A stretch of DNA of 64,000 nt, from positions 1 to 64,000 of the forward strand of contig NZ_AEVT01000090.1 of assembly GCF_000189275.1 (NCBI RefSeq). Reading direction: 5' to 3'. A program made the translations under genes and the position numbers. The notes under the pieces are model-generated. The model did no database searches. It worked only from the letters and a program-made list of their open reading frames with translations, and was not told where the DNA came from. This document shows, piece after piece, positions 18,135-28,020 of the stretch; the stretch's first letter is position 1; each line of letters opens with the position of its first letter. Source of the stretch: Vibrio sinaloensis DSM 21326. Lineage in GTDB: Bacteria; Pseudomonadota; Gammaproteobacteria; Enterobacterales; Vibrionaceae.

Positions 18135-19313
18135 TTAATTCTGTGCTTCAGGCTCCATAACATGGATGTTTGACTGTTTGTTGGCGTCGACTTTTATGAA
18201 CAGGGCCAATACTCCCATTGCCGCCATTGCCCAGAAGACATTTGCTCCCCAATGCTCGTATCCCCAGCCGCTTAACGTGGTCATTAACGCAATGAATGCT
18301 CCCAGCGGAATTGCATTGTATAAAGCCTGCAGCGCCACCATCTTACGCGGCTCAGAGTCCTGAATGTATTGAATCGCCGCAATGTGGGCGATAGCAAATG
18401 TTACGCCATGCAGTAACTGAATGAGAACCAACGCTGCGATCATCGTCGTCGAAGCGGTGAGCCCCCAACGAGCGATACAACCCAGTGCCGCCACCACGAA
18501 CATCGCTCTCAGTGACCAACCAGAAAACAGGCGCTTGCTCAGCGCAAAAATGGCCACTTCAGAGACCACACCTAAGCTCCACAGGTAGCCGATGATGTCC
18601 TCGGAATAACCGGCCTCTTTCCAGTAAATGGAACTGAAGCTGTAATATGCCGCGTGGCTACCTTGAATCAATGCGACTAGGATTAAGAACTTAACCACCG
18701 GGCCTTCGCGTAGCAAATCCATCAGTTTAGGGCGCTCAGTATGCTCTTCGGCTTGAGTCACTGGCATAGGATTAATGCGACGCATCGCAAACAGCCAAGA
18801 AATCAAGATCCCCACCAAAGCAGTGTAGATAATCATGTCGCTGCCGTATTGCGACACCATGAAGCCGACCACAGTGGAGCCCGCAATAAAGGCAACCGAT
18901 CCCCACAAACGTGTGCGGCCATAATCAAGCTTATTGAGGCGAGCATAATAGTTCGCCATCGCATCAGAGAGGGGAACAATTGGTCCACAACACAAGTTGT
19001 ACAGAACGGTGGCTAACGCCATTAGCCAGAAGCTTCCACCGGTAAAGAAATGGAACGCGATAAACAGCAGCGAAGCGAAACTTAACCAGCGCAGCGCCGG
19101 CATCAAGTGCTCAACTTTATGAATGCGCGGCGTGAGCAGCATGTTCGCCACACAACGGGTAGCAAAACCTATTCCGACCAATAGGCCAATATCCGTCGGT
19201 GATACCCCTTGGTTTTCAAACCAGAGCGCCCAGAAAGGCAGGTAGACGCCGTAGGCAAAGAAAAAGCCAATAAAGTACTGGGAAATCCAGCCGTAAGGAG
19301 ATGGGGTCAGCAT
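18135..19313 (-). CDS. MFS permease, HcaT-like (3-phenylpropionate transporter family)
   Basis: Twelve-helix major-facilitator protein of 392 residues, similar in length and pattern to E. coli HcaT. N-terminal SPYGWISQYFIGFFFAYGVY, the loop GYGRTRLWGSVAFI and LLHGVTFAIAHIAAIQYIQ are characteristic of this subfamily. The start at 19313 (MLTPSPYG) has a GAGGTG ribosome site; a longer in-frame start at 19481 would add 56 polar residues unlike a transporter. Transcribed divergently from the DUF294 gene. The substrate is unknown; an aromatic acid is the family-based guess. Confidence 0.85.
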   Translation of the reverse strand: MLTPSPYGWISQYFIGFFFAYGVYLPFWALWFENQGVSPTDIGLLVGIGFATRCVANMLLTPRIHKVEHLMPALRWLSFASLLFIAFHFFTGGSFWLMALATVLYNLCCGPIVPLSDAMANYYARLNKLDYGRTRLWGSVAFIAGSTVVGFMVSQYGSDMIIYTALVGILISWLFAMRRINPMPVTQAEEHTERPKLMDLLREGPVVKFLILVALIQGSHAAYYSFSSIYWKEAGYSEDIIGYLWSLGVVSEVAIFALSKRLFSGWSLRAMFVVAALGCIARWGLTASTTMIAALVLIQLLHGVTFAIAHIAAIQYIQDSEPRKMVALQALYNAIPLGAFIALMTTLSGWGYEHWGANVFWAMAAMGVLALFIKVDANKQSNIHVMEPEAQN

Positions 19314-19527
19314 TGTCACCTCTGAATGCCTAAAATTAGATGCGTCATTATCCACACACAAAACAGACTTAAAAAGGGAATAATCTAAATTAAGACTTTT
19401 CCTAGTTGTTGATTTACGCCCAGTTTCATCTATCCGATTCGTATTAGATTCGACCAAAGTCGTCTGGCAGTTTCGCCACAATTGGGCACACTTAAGCTAT
19501 GGTCTCTTGCACACTTGTAGGTCGCTC

Positions 19528-21354
19528 ATGCCTGACAAATTTAATATGCACACCCCTCCCTTTGATCGTCTGGATGATAAACAGCAAACTCAGCTGAGAA
19601 CCTCTTTAGACGTTGCGTACTTTCGTGAAAAGGAAATTTTGCTCGCCACTGATGCGCAAAGCCAACACCTGCATATTATAATCAAAGGTGCCGTCGAAGA
19701 GCGCAGTGCCGATGGTCAGGAGATATTTGCCCACTATGCCAATGATGACCTGTTTGATGTTCGCGCACTCTTTGAAGGACAAGCTCGCCACCATTACGTC
19801 GCCCTTGAAGACACTCTAGTCTATCTATTGCCCAAAGCCATCTTTTTAGAACTGTACAATGCCAACGGACAGTTCGCCGCTTACTTTGATAGTAACCTCG
19901 CTAAACGTCAGGAGCTGATTGAAGCTGCTCAACAGCAGCAAAACTTGGCGGAATTTATTCTGACTAAGGTCGATAGTGATATCTATCATCCCCCCATGCT
20001 GTTAAAACCGGAACAACCGCTCAATGAAGTTACCCGGATACTAAAAGAAAATGGCATTGATTCTGCGCTGGTTGAACTGCACGAAGACGATATTCGCTTA
20101 CTGGATGACTCTCACAGCCTGCCCTTTGCTATCGTCACGCGAACCAATATGCTGCATGCGGTGATGCTCGACGATCACCCTCTTGACACGCCAGTAGGGA
20201 AAATCGCAACCTTCCCAGTCATCCACGTCGATGATGGGGACTTCCTATTCAACGCCATGATTAAAATGACGCGCAACCGGATGAAGCGCGTCATGGTGGC
20301 TGACGGAAAAGACGCAGTGGGTATGCTGGATATGACACAGATACTCAGCGCTTTCTCTACTCATTCACACGTGTTGACCTTAAGTATTGCTCGAGCAACC
20401 AGTGTCGAAGAGCTCGCCCTTGCCTCGAATCGCCAGCGTCAACTGGTCGATAGCCTGCTTAGCAATGGCATACGAACTCGTTTTATCATGGAGCTGATCT
20501 CTGCGGTTAATGAGCAAATCATCGAAAAAGCGTTTGAACTGATTGTTCCTCCAGCCCTTCACGATCATTGTTGTTTGGTCGTTTTAGGCTCAGAAGGGCG
20601 TGGGGAACAGATCTTAAAAACCGATCAAGATAATGCCTTGATCGTGAAAGATGGTTTGCAATGGCATCAATGCAGCAAGGTGATGGACCAATTGACCCAC
20701 ACATTGCAGCAATTAGGCTACCCTCTTTGTCCTGGCAACGTGATGGTCAACAACCCTAAATGGGTCAAAAGCCAAGCAGACTGGCAGAAAGCACTCACCA
20801 AGTGGTCTAAGCCAACCTCAGCCGAACAGGTGATGGATCTGGCCATTTTTACTGATGCCCACGCCGTAGCGGGTAATAAAGAATTGCTTACCCCAGTCAG
20901 ACATCACCTTCGCCAGCTCATGCTCAACAACATGCTCGCGCTGCAAGATTTCTGTCGTCCTGCACTGCAATTTTCTCTGCCACTGACCCTGTTTGGCAAC
21001 GTCAAGCAAGACAAACAAGGCGTCGATCTGAAAAGTGGCGGGATTTTCCCGATTGTGCATGGCATCCGGACACTCGCTCTCGAATATGGTATCGAGGAGA
21101 GCAATACCTTTGATCGTATAGAGGCACTACGCAGTAAGCGAATACTAGAGCCAGATACCGCCGATAACCTCAGTGAAGCGTTAAAGTTGTTCTTTAAACT
21201 GCGCTTAGCCCAGCAGCTAGCTAACCAGCACAGTAGTAATCGTATTGATTTGAAACAGTTAGAACGTACCGAGCGAGACCTACTCCGTCACAGTCTCCAC
21301 GTAGTGAAAAAATTTAAGCAGTTTCTTGGCTATCATTATCAGATAAGGGACTAA
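19528..21354 (+). CDS. cNMP-binding / CBS / DUF294 nucleotidyltransferase-like protein
   Basis: Cytoplasmic signalling-type protein of 608 residues: an N-terminal cyclic-nucleotide-binding-like fold (about 10-130), a pair of CBS domains (about 155-280), a GlnD-like nucleotidyltransferase domain (DUF294, about 310-450) with GSEGRGEQ at 354-361 and the metal-binding D366/D368 pair (KTDQDNAL), and a DUF294 C-terminal helical domain. The catalytic residues look intact, so it may transfer a nucleotide to a protein or small molecule; no target is known. ATG 19528 is preferred over a TTG 21 bases upstream. The exonuclease gene starts nine bases after its stop, so the pair is an operon. Confidence 0.87.
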   Translation: MPDKFNMHTPPFDRLDDKQQTQLRTSLDVAYFREKEILLATDAQSQHLHIIIKGAVEERSADGQEIFAHYANDDLFDVRALFEGQARHHYVALEDTLVYLLPKAIFLELYNANGQFAAYFDSNLAKRQELIEAAQQQQNLAEFILTKVDSDIYHPPMLLKPEQPLNEVTRILKENGIDSALVELHEDDIRLLDDSHSLPFAIVTRTNMLHAVMLDDHPLDTPVGKIATFPVIHVDDGDFLFNAMIKMTRNRMKRVMVADGKDAVGMLDMTQILSAFSTHSHVLTLSIARATSVEELALASNRQRQLVDSLLSNGIRTRFIMELISAVNEQIIEKAFELIVPPALHDHCCLVVLGSEGRGEQILKTDQDNALIVKDGLQWHQCSKVMDQLTHTLQQLGYPLCPGNVMVNNPKWVKSQADWQKALTKWSKPTSAEQVMDLAIFTDAHAVAGNKELLTPVRHHLRQLMLNNMLALQDFCRPALQFSLPLTLFGNVKQDKQGVDLKSGGIFPIVHGIRTLALEYGIEESNTFDRIEALRSKRILEPDTADNLSEALKLFFKLRLAQQLANQHSSNRIDLKQLERTERDLLRHSLHVVKKFKQFLGYHYQIRD

Positions 21355-21363
21355 GGCAGCAGT

Positions 21364-21996
21364 ATGAATTGGCTTCAGCGTCGATATTGGTACATCAAAC
21401 TGAAAGGTTCGCCCTACCGCCCACTATTTACTGGGTTACAAAAGGGCGAATACGTTTCGCTCGACTGTGAAACCACCAGCTTAGATCCTAACCGAGCAGA
21501 GTTGGTCACTATTGCGGCGGCCAAAATCATCGATAACCGCATCATCACCAGTCGCCCATTTGAAGTTCGATTACGTGCGCCACAATCTCTTGACTCAAAT
21601 TCAGTCAAAATCCATCAAATTCGTCATAAAGATTTGGTCGATGGGATAGATGAAAAACAGGCATTGATTCAGTTGTTGGAATTTATTGGTAACCGACCTT
21701 TAGTCGGCTATCACATTCGTTACGACAAAAAAATTCTCGATCTAGCCTGTCGCCGCCATCTTGGTTTTCCTTTGCCAAATCCCTTAATCGAAGTCAGTCA
21801 AATCTATCATGATAAACTGGAGCGCCACCTGCCCAATGCCTACTTTGACCTCAGCCTAGAGGCGATCTGCAAGCATCTTGATCTACCGATGCAAAATAAA
21901 CACGATGCCCTGCAGGATGCCATTTCTGCCGCTTTGGTGTTCGTGCGACTTACAAAAGGTGATCTGCCCAGCTTAAATCTGCCCTATCTTCGCTAG
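21364..21996 (+). CDS. DEDDh 3'-5' exonuclease (DnaQ-like)
   Basis: Single-domain exonuclease of 210 residues with all DEDDh metal ligands: D34 and E36 in SLDCETTSLD, a middle Asp in YHIRYDKKILD, and H180/D185 in NKHDALQDAI. It resembles the proofreading subunit of DNA polymerase III but lacks its C-terminal extension, so it is a free-standing nuclease. It is cotranscribed with the DUF294 gene, a pairing also seen beside acetate-utilisation genes in other proteobacteria. Its substrate (DNA, RNA or a small nucleotide) is unknown. Confidence 0.9.
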   Translation: MNWLQRRYWYIKLKGSPYRPLFTGLQKGEYVSLDCETTSLDPNRAELVTIAAAKIIDNRIITSRPFEVRLRAPQSLDSNSVKIHQIRHKDLVDGIDEKQALIQLLEFIGNRPLVGYHIRYDKKILDLACRRHLGFPLPNPLIEVSQIYHDKLERHLPNAYFDLSLEAICKHLDLPMQNKHDALQDAISAALVFVRLTKGDLPSLNLPYLR

Positions 21997-22193
21997 ATCA
22001 AGTTACGACCAAGCTCTCAATTTGCGTTTTAATTCCTTCATTTTTAAGCACAAGCCCCTCTCTCATCCTAAAGTCTAATTGTCGAATCTCGGCCTGTGAT
22101 TGAAAGTTATAGCCATAGGGAATTTGTACAACGTTAGTTGTTTTAAACGGACACATGCTCAATTCAAAGGAATTAAGCACAAGGAGAAAAGCA

Positions 22194-24143
22194 ATGAGTG
22201 AAGCCCATATTTATCCGGTAAAAGAAAACATCAAACAAAACACGCACGCGGATAACGATACTTACCAAGCCATGTACCAACAGTCAGTTACAGACCCGGT
22301 TGGTTTCTGGAGTGAACACGGCAAGATTGTCGACTGGATGAAACCTTTCACTCAAGTCAAAAATACCTCTTTTGACACCGGACACGTCGACATTCGTTGG
22401 TTTGAAGATGGCACGCTTAATGTCTCAGCTAACTGTATTGACCGCCACCTTGCTGAGCGCGGTGATGATATCGCGATTATTTGGGAAGGCGATGATCCAA
22501 ATGATGACAGCACGCTCACTTTTAAAGAGCTGCACAAAGAGGTGTGTGAGTTTGCAAATGCACTAAAAGAACAAGGGGTTCGCAAAGGCGATGTGGTTTG
22601 TCTTTACATGCCAATGGTGACGGAAGCAGCCGTTGCGATGTTAGCTTGTACCCGTATTGGTGCAGTCCACACTGTGGTGTTCGGTGGCTTCTCGCCGGAG
22701 GCTCTTTCTGGTCGTATTATCGATTCCGATGCTAAAGTCGTGATCACAGCCGACGAAGGCGTTCGTGGTGGTCGTGCGGTACCGTTGAAAAAGAACGTTG
22801 ATGAAGCACTGACTAACCCAGAAGTTAAAACCATTGAAAAAGTCATTGTCATGAAACGAACTGGCGGTGATATCGAATGGCACGAACATCGCGATGTTTG
22901 GTGGCATGAAGCAACCGCTAACGTTCCTTCAGATTGTCCACCAGAAGAGATGAAAGCCGAAGATCCGCTATTCATTCTTTACACTTCTGGCTCAACAGGT
23001 AAACCAAAAGGCGTTCTACACACAACTGGCGGCTACTTAGTTTATGCCGCGATGACCTTTAAATATGTCTTCGATTATCAGCCAGGAGAAACCTTCTGGT
23101 GTACTGCAGACGTGGGTTGGATTACTGGCCACACTTACCTAATTTATGGCCCACTCGCTAATGGTGCGAAGACAATCTTGTTTGAAGGCGTACCAAACTA
23201 CCCAAGCACAAACCGCATGAGCCAAGTGGTCGACAAACATCAAGTCAACATTCTATACACTGCGCCAACGGCAATCCGAGCGCTTATGGCGAAAGGTAAC
23301 GAAGCGGTTGAAGGCACTTCTCGTAGCAGCTTACGAATCATGGGCTCAGTGGGTGAGCCAATTAACCCTGAAGCGTGGGAGTGGTACTACAAAACCATAG
23401 GTAACGAGAATTCTCCAATCGTTGATACTTGGTGGCAGACCGAAACCGGCGGCATCTTAATTGCGCCACTACCAGGGGCAACCGATCTAAAACCAGGCTC
23501 TGCTACACGTCCATTCTTTGGGGTTCAACCGGCACTGGTTGATAACATGGGTAACATCATTGAAGGTGCGACGGACGGTAACCTAGTGATTCTCGATTCG
23601 TGGCCAGGTCAGATGCGCACTGTTTACGGTGACCACGAGCGTTTCGAGCAAACCTATTTCTCCACCTTTAAAGGCATGTACTTTACTAGTGACGGTGCTC
23701 GTCGTGACGAAGACGGCTACTACTGGATCACAGGACGAGTCGATGACGTACTCAACGTTTCAGGTCACCGAATGGGGACAGCTGAAATTGAATCGGCTTT
23801 GGTTGCCCACGACAAGATTGCCGAAGCCGCTATCGTCGGTATCCCACACGATATCAAGGGCCAAGCGATCTACGCTTACATCACACTAAATGATGGTGAA
23901 TTCCCTAGTGCTGAGCTGCATGCTGAAGTGAAAAACTGGGTGCGTAAAGAGATTGGTCCAATTGCAACGCCAGATGTGCTGCACTGGACTGACTCACTGC
24001 CGAAAACGCGTTCTGGTAAGATCATGCGTAGGATTTTACGCAAAATTGCCACAGGTGATACCAGCAACCTAGGCGATACCTCAACTCTGGCTGATCCGAG
24101 CGTCGTTGATAAACTGATTGCGGAAAAAGCAGAGCTGGCTTAA
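22194..24143 (+). CDS. acs: Acetyl-CoA synthetase
   Basis: Converts acetate, ATP and CoA to acetyl-CoA via acetyl-AMP; the main scavenging route and the known output of the CrbS/CrbR switch. The protein has 649 residues (E. coli 652). It contains the P-loop [19 protein letters not shown], the WWQTETGG core motif and the C-terminal [11 protein letters not shown], whose Lys609 is the site of reversible acetylation. ATG 22194 follows AAGGAG; an upstream in-frame ATG at 22155 lacks a site and would add 13 residues. The 197-base region before it contains no clear sigma70 promoter, as expected if activation by CrbR is needed. Confidence 0.98.
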   Translation: MSEAHIYPVKENIKQNTHADNDTYQAMYQQSVTDPVGFWSEHGKIVDWMKPFTQVKNTSFDTGHVDIRWFEDGTLNVSANCIDRHLAERGDDIAIIWEGDDPNDDSTLTFKELHKEVCEFANALKEQGVRKGDVVCLYMPMVTEAAVAMLACTRIGAVHTVVFGGFSPEALSGRIIDSDAKVVITADEGVRGGRAVPLKKNVDEALTNPEVKTIEKVIVMKRTGGDIEWHEHRDVWWHEATANVPSDCPPEEMKAEDPLFILYTSGSTGKPKGVLHTTGGYLVYAAMTFKYVFDYQPGETFWCTADVGWITGHTYLIYGPLANGAKTILFEGVPNYPSTNRMSQVVDKHQVNILYTAPTAIRALMAKGNEAVEGTSRSSLRIMGSVGEPINPEAWEWYYKTIGNENSPIVDTWWQTETGGILIAPLPGATDLKPGSATRPFFGVQPALVDNMGNIIEGATDGNLVILDSWPGQMRTVYGDHERFEQTYFSTFKGMYFTSDGARRDEDGYYWITGRVDDVLNVSGHRMGTAEIESALVAHDKIAEAAIVGIPHDIKGQAIYAYITLNDGEFPSAELHAEVKNWVRKEIGPIATPDVLHWTDSLPKTRSGKIMRRILRKIATGDTSNLGDTSTLADPSVVDKLIAEKAELA

Positions 24144-24175
24144 GCCTCCCCTGTTTAAAACAGCCCTCATAAACC

Positions 24176-24204
24176 AAAACCGTCACTCATGTGGCGGTTT
24201 TTTT
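24176..24204 (+). terminator. Terminator after acs
   Basis: AAACCGTCAC / GTGGCGGTTT (one T-G pair), TCAT loop, then T run. Confidence 0.9.
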
Positions 24205-24241
24205 GCTTTGTTAGAGCCTATCTCCCCCACTTGTCGTGAGG

Positions 24242-24259
24242 CAAAATTGGTCAATTTTG
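24242..24259. repeat. Perfect palindrome upstream of aroQ
   Basis: CAAAATTG-GT-CAATTTTG, eight pairs around two bases; operator-like in shape, with no T tail suggesting a terminator. The binding protein is not recognised. Confidence 0.45.
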
Positions 24260-24452
24260 TTATCTCGGTAGCAAAAACGCCGCCGCTCACTGGGTGATTA
24301 GACCAGTAAATTGCTGCTAAATGCGCTGAATTAGCTATAATCTGGGTCTATTTCAAAGATCCAGACAAATTTCTTACAAAGAAACCATGCTGAATCCGCG
24401 ATAATATGGGAATATCTTAGTTCGTCTCATGTATTAGGAAGATAGCGACACA

Positions 24453-24902
24453 ATGGCAGCAAAATCACGCATTCTTGTCTTAAATGGTCCAAATCTAAAC
24501 CTGCTAGGGTTACGCGAACCAGCACATTATGGCTCTCAAACCCTTGAGCAAATCATCGATTTATTGACCGAACAAGCAGAGCTTGCGGGTGTAGAACTGG
24601 AACATCTACAGTCAAATCGCGAGTACGAACTGATTGAAAAAATCCATGCAGCCTATGGCAAGGTGGACTTTATCATTATCAATCCAGCCGCTTTCACTCA
24701 TACCAGTGTTGCACTGCGCGACGCTCTACTTGGCGTAGCGATCCCATTTATCGAAGTGCATTTATCGAATGTGCATGCCAGAGAACCATTCCGCCATCAC
24801 TCCTACTTGTCTGATAAGGCAGAAGGTGTGATTTGTGGTCTAGGAGCTCAAGGCTATGAATTTGCTTTGTCGGCAGCGCTTAAAAAGTTGCAGGCACACT
24901 AA
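24453..24902 (+). CDS. aroQ: 3-Dehydroquinate dehydratase, type II
   Basis: Third step of the shikimate pathway, dehydroquinate to dehydroshikimate. The 149 residues match the small dodecameric type II enzyme. Motifs: [18 protein letters not shown] at the N-terminus with the catalytic Tyr, the flexible SNREYE loop, [17 protein letters not shown] and [20 protein letters not shown] with the catalytic His. It precedes accB as in enterics. The spacer to accB (24903-25001) holds a small ACGTTGA/TCAACGT hairpin but no terminator. Confidence 0.97.
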   Translation: MAAKSRILVLNGPNLNLLGLREPAHYGSQTLEQIIDLLTEQAELAGVELEHLQSNREYELIEKIHAAYGKVDFIIINPAAFTHTSVALRDALLGVAIPFIEVHLSNVHAREPFRHHSYLSDKAEGVICGLGAQGYEFALSAALKKLQAH

Positions 24903-25001
24903 CCTAACTGACGTTGACGTGAGTAACGAACGCTCAACGTACACAAACACTCTGCAGTTCAAATGAGCTGTCTTATTCACAAGATAAAAGAGAAAGAAAA
25001 G

Positions 25002-25469
25002 ATGGATATCCGTAAAATCAAGAAGCTTATCGAGTTAGTAGAAGAGTCTGGCATTGCTGAGCTAGAAATCTCTGAAGGTGAAGAGTCGGTACGCATCAGC
25101 CGTAGCGGTAGCGCAGCGCCGGCAGCGCCAATTCAGTATGCAGCAGCACCGGCTCCAGTAGCAGCACCGGCTCCTGCAGCAGCTCCAGCACCTGCGGCGG
25201 CTCCTGCTGAAGCGGCAGCTCCTGCTGTTCCTGCGGGCCACCAAGTTCTTTCTCCAATGGTAGGTACTTTCTACCGTTCTCCAAGCCCAGACGCGAAATC
25301 ATTCGTTGAAGTTGGTCAATCAGTAAACGCTGGCGACACACTATGTATCGTTGAAGCGATGAAGATGATGAACCAAATCGAAGCGGACAAGTCTGGCGTA
25401 GTTACAGCTATCCTAGTTGATGATGGCCAGCCAGTTGAGTTCGACCAACCACTTGTTGTTATCGAATAA
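25002..25469 (+). CDS. accB: Biotin carboxyl carrier protein of acetyl-CoA carboxylase
   Basis: Carries biotin between the carboxylase and carboxyltransferase halves of acetyl-CoA carboxylase, the first committed step of fatty acid synthesis. 155 residues: an N-terminal dimerisation segment, an Ala/Pro-rich swinging linker (about 38-75, visibly repetitive), and the biotinyl domain with Lys121 in [27 protein letters not shown] is the universal start; an in-frame ATG at 24963 is rejected. accC follows after 15 bases. The protein is a substrate for BirA, encoded in this window at 56209. Confidence 0.98.
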   Translation: MDIRKIKKLIELVEESGIAELEISEGEESVRISRSGSAAPAAPIQYAAAPAPVAAPAPAAAPAPAAAPAEAAAPAVPAGHQVLSPMVGTFYRSPSPDAKSFVEVGQSVNAGDTLCIVEAMKMMNQIEADKSGVVTAILVDDGQPVEFDQPLVVIE

Positions 25470-25484
25470 TCGAGGCTATCTCTT

Positions 25485-26828
25485 ATGCTAGATAAATTAG
25501 TCATCGCGAACCGAGGTGAAATCGCACTTCGTATCCTTCGCGCATGTAAAGAATTAGGCATCAAAACCGTTGCTGTTCACTCAACGGCTGACCGTGACCT
25601 AAAACACGTACTACTTGCTGACGAAACCGTATGTATCGGCCCAGCTCGTGGTATCGACAGCTACCTAAACATTCCACGCATTATCTCTGCCGCGGAAGTA
25701 ACCGGCGCTGTTGCTATCCACCCAGGCTATGGTTTCTTGTCTGAGAACGCTGACTTTGCTGAACAAGTAGAGCGCAGTGGCTTTATCTTTGTTGGCCCTA
25801 AAGCGGAAACAATCCGTATCATGGGTGACAAAGTTTCGGCTATCACAGCGATGAAAAAAGCGGGCGTACCTTGTGTTCCAGGTTCTGATGGCCCTCTTGA
25901 TGATGATGAGCATGCAAACAAAGCACACGCTAAGCGTATTGGTTACCCAGTAATCATCAAAGCATCTGGTGGTGGCGGCGGTCGTGGTATGCGTGTTGTA
26001 CGTAGCGAAGGCGAGCTCATTGAAGCTATCGCTATGACTCGTGCAGAAGCAAAAGCAGCCTTTAACAATGACATGGTTTACATGGAGAAATTCCTAGAAA
26101 ACCCTCGTCACGTTGAAGTACAGGTGATTGCCGATGGTCAAGGCGGCGCAATCCACTTAGGTGAGCGTGACTGTTCAATGCAGCGTCGTCACCAAAAAGT
26201 TGTCGAGGAAGCTCCTGCTCCTGGTATTACTGAAGAGATGCGTAAGTACATCGGTGAGCGTTGTACTCGTGCATGTCTAGAGATCGGCTACCGCGGTGCA
26301 GGTACATTCGAGTTCTTGTACGAAAACGGTGAGTTCTACTTCATTGAAATGAACACTCGTATTCAGGTTGAGCACCCAGTAACTGAGATGGTTACCGGCG
26401 TAGACCTGATCAAAGAGCAGCTACGTGTTGCAGCGGGCCAACCACTGTCATTCACGCAGGATGACATCAAAATCCGTGGCCACGCGATCGAATGTCGTAT
26501 CAACGCTGAAGACCCAGAGCGCTTCCTACCTTCACCAGGTAAGATTGAACGCTTCCACGCGCCAGGCGGCATGGGTGTTCGTTGGGAATCGCACATTTAC
26601 ACAGGCTACACTGTACCTCCTCACTACGATTCAATGATTGGTAAACTGATCACCTTTGGTGAGAACCGCGATGTTGCGATTGCACGTATGAAGAACGCGC
26701 TAGGCGAGATGATCGTTGAAGGTATCAAAACAAACGTTCCTCTACAAGAAAGCATTATGAATGATGAGAACTTCCAACACGGTGGTGCCAACATTCATTA
26801 CCTAGAGAAAAAACTAGGTCTGCAATAA
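25485..26828 (+). CDS. accC: Biotin carboxylase subunit of acetyl-CoA carboxylase
   Basis: ATP-dependent carboxylation of the biotin on AccB. 447 residues, as in E. coli (449). It shows the N-terminal [17 protein letters not shown], the [14 protein letters not shown] motif, the glycine-rich ATP-grasp loop [12 protein letters not shown], and [18 protein letters not shown] with catalytic Glu/Asn/Arg. Cotranscribed with accB and closed by a TTCG-loop terminator. The panF-yhdT genes found here in E. coli are absent. Confidence 0.98.
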   Translation: MLDKLVIANRGEIALRILRACKELGIKTVAVHSTADRDLKHVLLADETVCIGPARGIDSYLNIPRIISAAEVTGAVAIHPGYGFLSENADFAEQVERSGFIFVGPKAETIRIMGDKVSAITAMKKAGVPCVPGSDGPLDDDEHANKAHAKRIGYPVIIKASGGGGGRGMRVVRSEGELIEAIAMTRAEAKAAFNNDMVYMEKFLENPRHVEVQVIADGQGGAIHLGERDCSMQRRHQKVVEEAPAPGITEEMRKYIGERCTRACLEIGYRGAGTFEFLYENGEFYFIEMNTRIQVEHPVTEMVTGVDLIKEQLRVAAGQPLSFTQDDIKIRGHAIECRINAEDPERFLPSPGKIERFHAPGGMGVRWESHIYTGYTVPPHYDSMIGKLITFGENRDVAIARMKNALGEMIVEGIKTNVPLQESIMNDENFQHGGANIHYLEKKLGLQ

Positions 26829-26852
26829 ACAATCACGCAGCAATTAACGTTG

Positions 26853-26879
26853 AAATGTCCACTTCGGTGGGCATTTTTG
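26853..26879 (+). terminator. Terminator after accC
   Basis: AATGTCCAC / GTGGGCATT with a stable TTCG tetraloop, then T5. Confidence 0.9.
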
Positions 26880-26993
26880 TTTTTGGGCGTAAGCAGCCCA
26901 GCGTGATTAGACACATCTATACTCAAATATCGGCCGCAGTTCTGCTACACTCTGCGCCAATCAAAATTTAACCATCGGAAAGAGCTGACTCTC

Positions 26994-27881
26994 ATGCCTT
27001 GGATTCAAATCAAACTCAATGCGACAAATGAAAACGCTGAACAAATCGGCGACATGCTAATGGAAGAGACTGGTGCGCTGTCTGTCACTTTTTTAGACGC
27101 GCAAGATACGCCTGTATTTGAACCTCTACCTGGTGAAACTCGTCTTTGGGGTGATACCGATATCCTGGCGCTGTATGACGCTGAAGCGGATACTAACTTT
27201 ATCATTGAGCAAGCCAAGCTTAGCGGATTATTGGCGCAAGACTTTGCTTACAAAGTTGAGCAACTTGAAGATAAAGATTGGGAACGCGAATGGATGGACA
27301 ACTTCCACCCAATGAAGTTTGGTGAACGCCTTTGGATTTGTCCAAGCTGGCGTGATATCCCTGAGCCTGACGCGGTTAACGTAATGCTGGATCCGGGCCT
27401 TGCCTTTGGTACAGGTACGCACCCAACTACGGCACTATGTCTTGAGTGGCTAGAAGGGTTAGACCTGACGGGTAAAACGGTTATCGATTTCGGTTGCGGT
27501 TCGGGTATTTTGGCGATCGCTGCGATCAAGCTAGGGGCAGAAAAGGTAATCGGGATCGATATTGATCCTCAAGCATTACTGGCCTCAAAAGATAATGCAG
27601 AGCGTAACGGTGTGGCAGAACAACTGGAAGTCTTCCTTCCTCAAGATCAGCCTGCGGGGTTAATCGCTGATGTGGTCGTAGCTAACATTTTAGCTGGTCC
27701 ACTACGTGAACTTGCACCAATAATTAAGTCTCTTGTGAAGCCAAGTGGAGACCTTGCGATGTCGGGTGTCTTGGATACTCAAGCGGAAGATGTTGCTAAT
27801 TATTACCGTGATGAGCTTCACATTGATCCTATCAAAGAGCAGAGTGAGTGGTGCCGCATCTCTGGTCGCAAGCAAGGCTAG
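26994..27881 (+). CDS. prmA: Ribosomal protein L11 methyltransferase
   Basis: Trimethylates several amino groups of ribosomal protein L11 using S-adenosylmethionine. 295 residues (E. coli 293), with a small N-terminal substrate domain (about 1-80) and a Rossmann methyltransferase domain carrying [15 protein letters not shown] (motif I) and [14 protein letters not shown] (the NxL-type motif). GGAAAGAG lies before the ATG. The prmA-dusB-fis order is the same as in enterics. Confidence 0.97.
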   Translation: MPWIQIKLNATNENAEQIGDMLMEETGALSVTFLDAQDTPVFEPLPGETRLWGDTDILALYDAEADTNFIIEQAKLSGLLAQDFAYKVEQLEDKDWEREWMDNFHPMKFGERLWICPSWRDIPEPDAVNVMLDPGLAFGTGTHPTTALCLEWLEGLDLTGKTVIDFGCGSGILAIAAIKLGAEKVIGIDIDPQALLASKDNAERNGVAEQLEVFLPQDQPAGLIADVVVANILAGPLRELAPIIKSLVKPSGDLAMSGVLDTQAEDVANYYRDELHIDPIKEQSEWCRISGRKQG

Positions 27882-27956
27882 ACAAGACTTTGCGAGTTAA
27901 TTGACTGATTTTTGGGCATTTTGCGAAAACAAATCGTAAATGCTCAAATATTAGTC

Positions 27957-27993
27957 TTTTCACAGCGCTAAAAAATGCGTAAAATGCGCGCCC
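27957..27993 (+). promoter_or_regulatory. Probable dusB-fis promoter with GC-rich discriminator
   Basis: TTTTCA (-35, 27957-27962), 17-base spacing, TAAAAT (-10, 27980-27985), immediately followed by GCGCGCCC. A G+C-rich discriminator is a hallmark of stringently controlled, growth-rate-regulated promoters, including fis of E. coli. Confidence 0.65.
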
Positions 27994-28020
27994 TTACTGG
28001 TACTAAGCTGTGAAGACGTT

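Larger units (their letters stand above)
24144..24452. other. Spacer between acs and aroQ
   Basis: No gene. It contains the acs terminator (24176-24204), a perfect palindrome (24242-24259) and a TATAAT at 24336-24341 that could be the aroQ -10 element; the best -35 (TTGCTG, 24311-24316) is 19 bases away, so the promoter call is weak. Confidence 0.5.

Noticed and set aside
18135..19481. MFS gene starting at 19481
   Set aside because: The extra 56 residues are polar and unrelated to transporters; 19313 has a ribosome site and begins the first helix region.
25120..25230. Dense CAG/GCTCC repeats, possibly a tandem repeat or CRISPR-like
   Set aside because: They code the Ala/Pro swinging linker of AccB; periodicity follows codons and no spacer structure exists.
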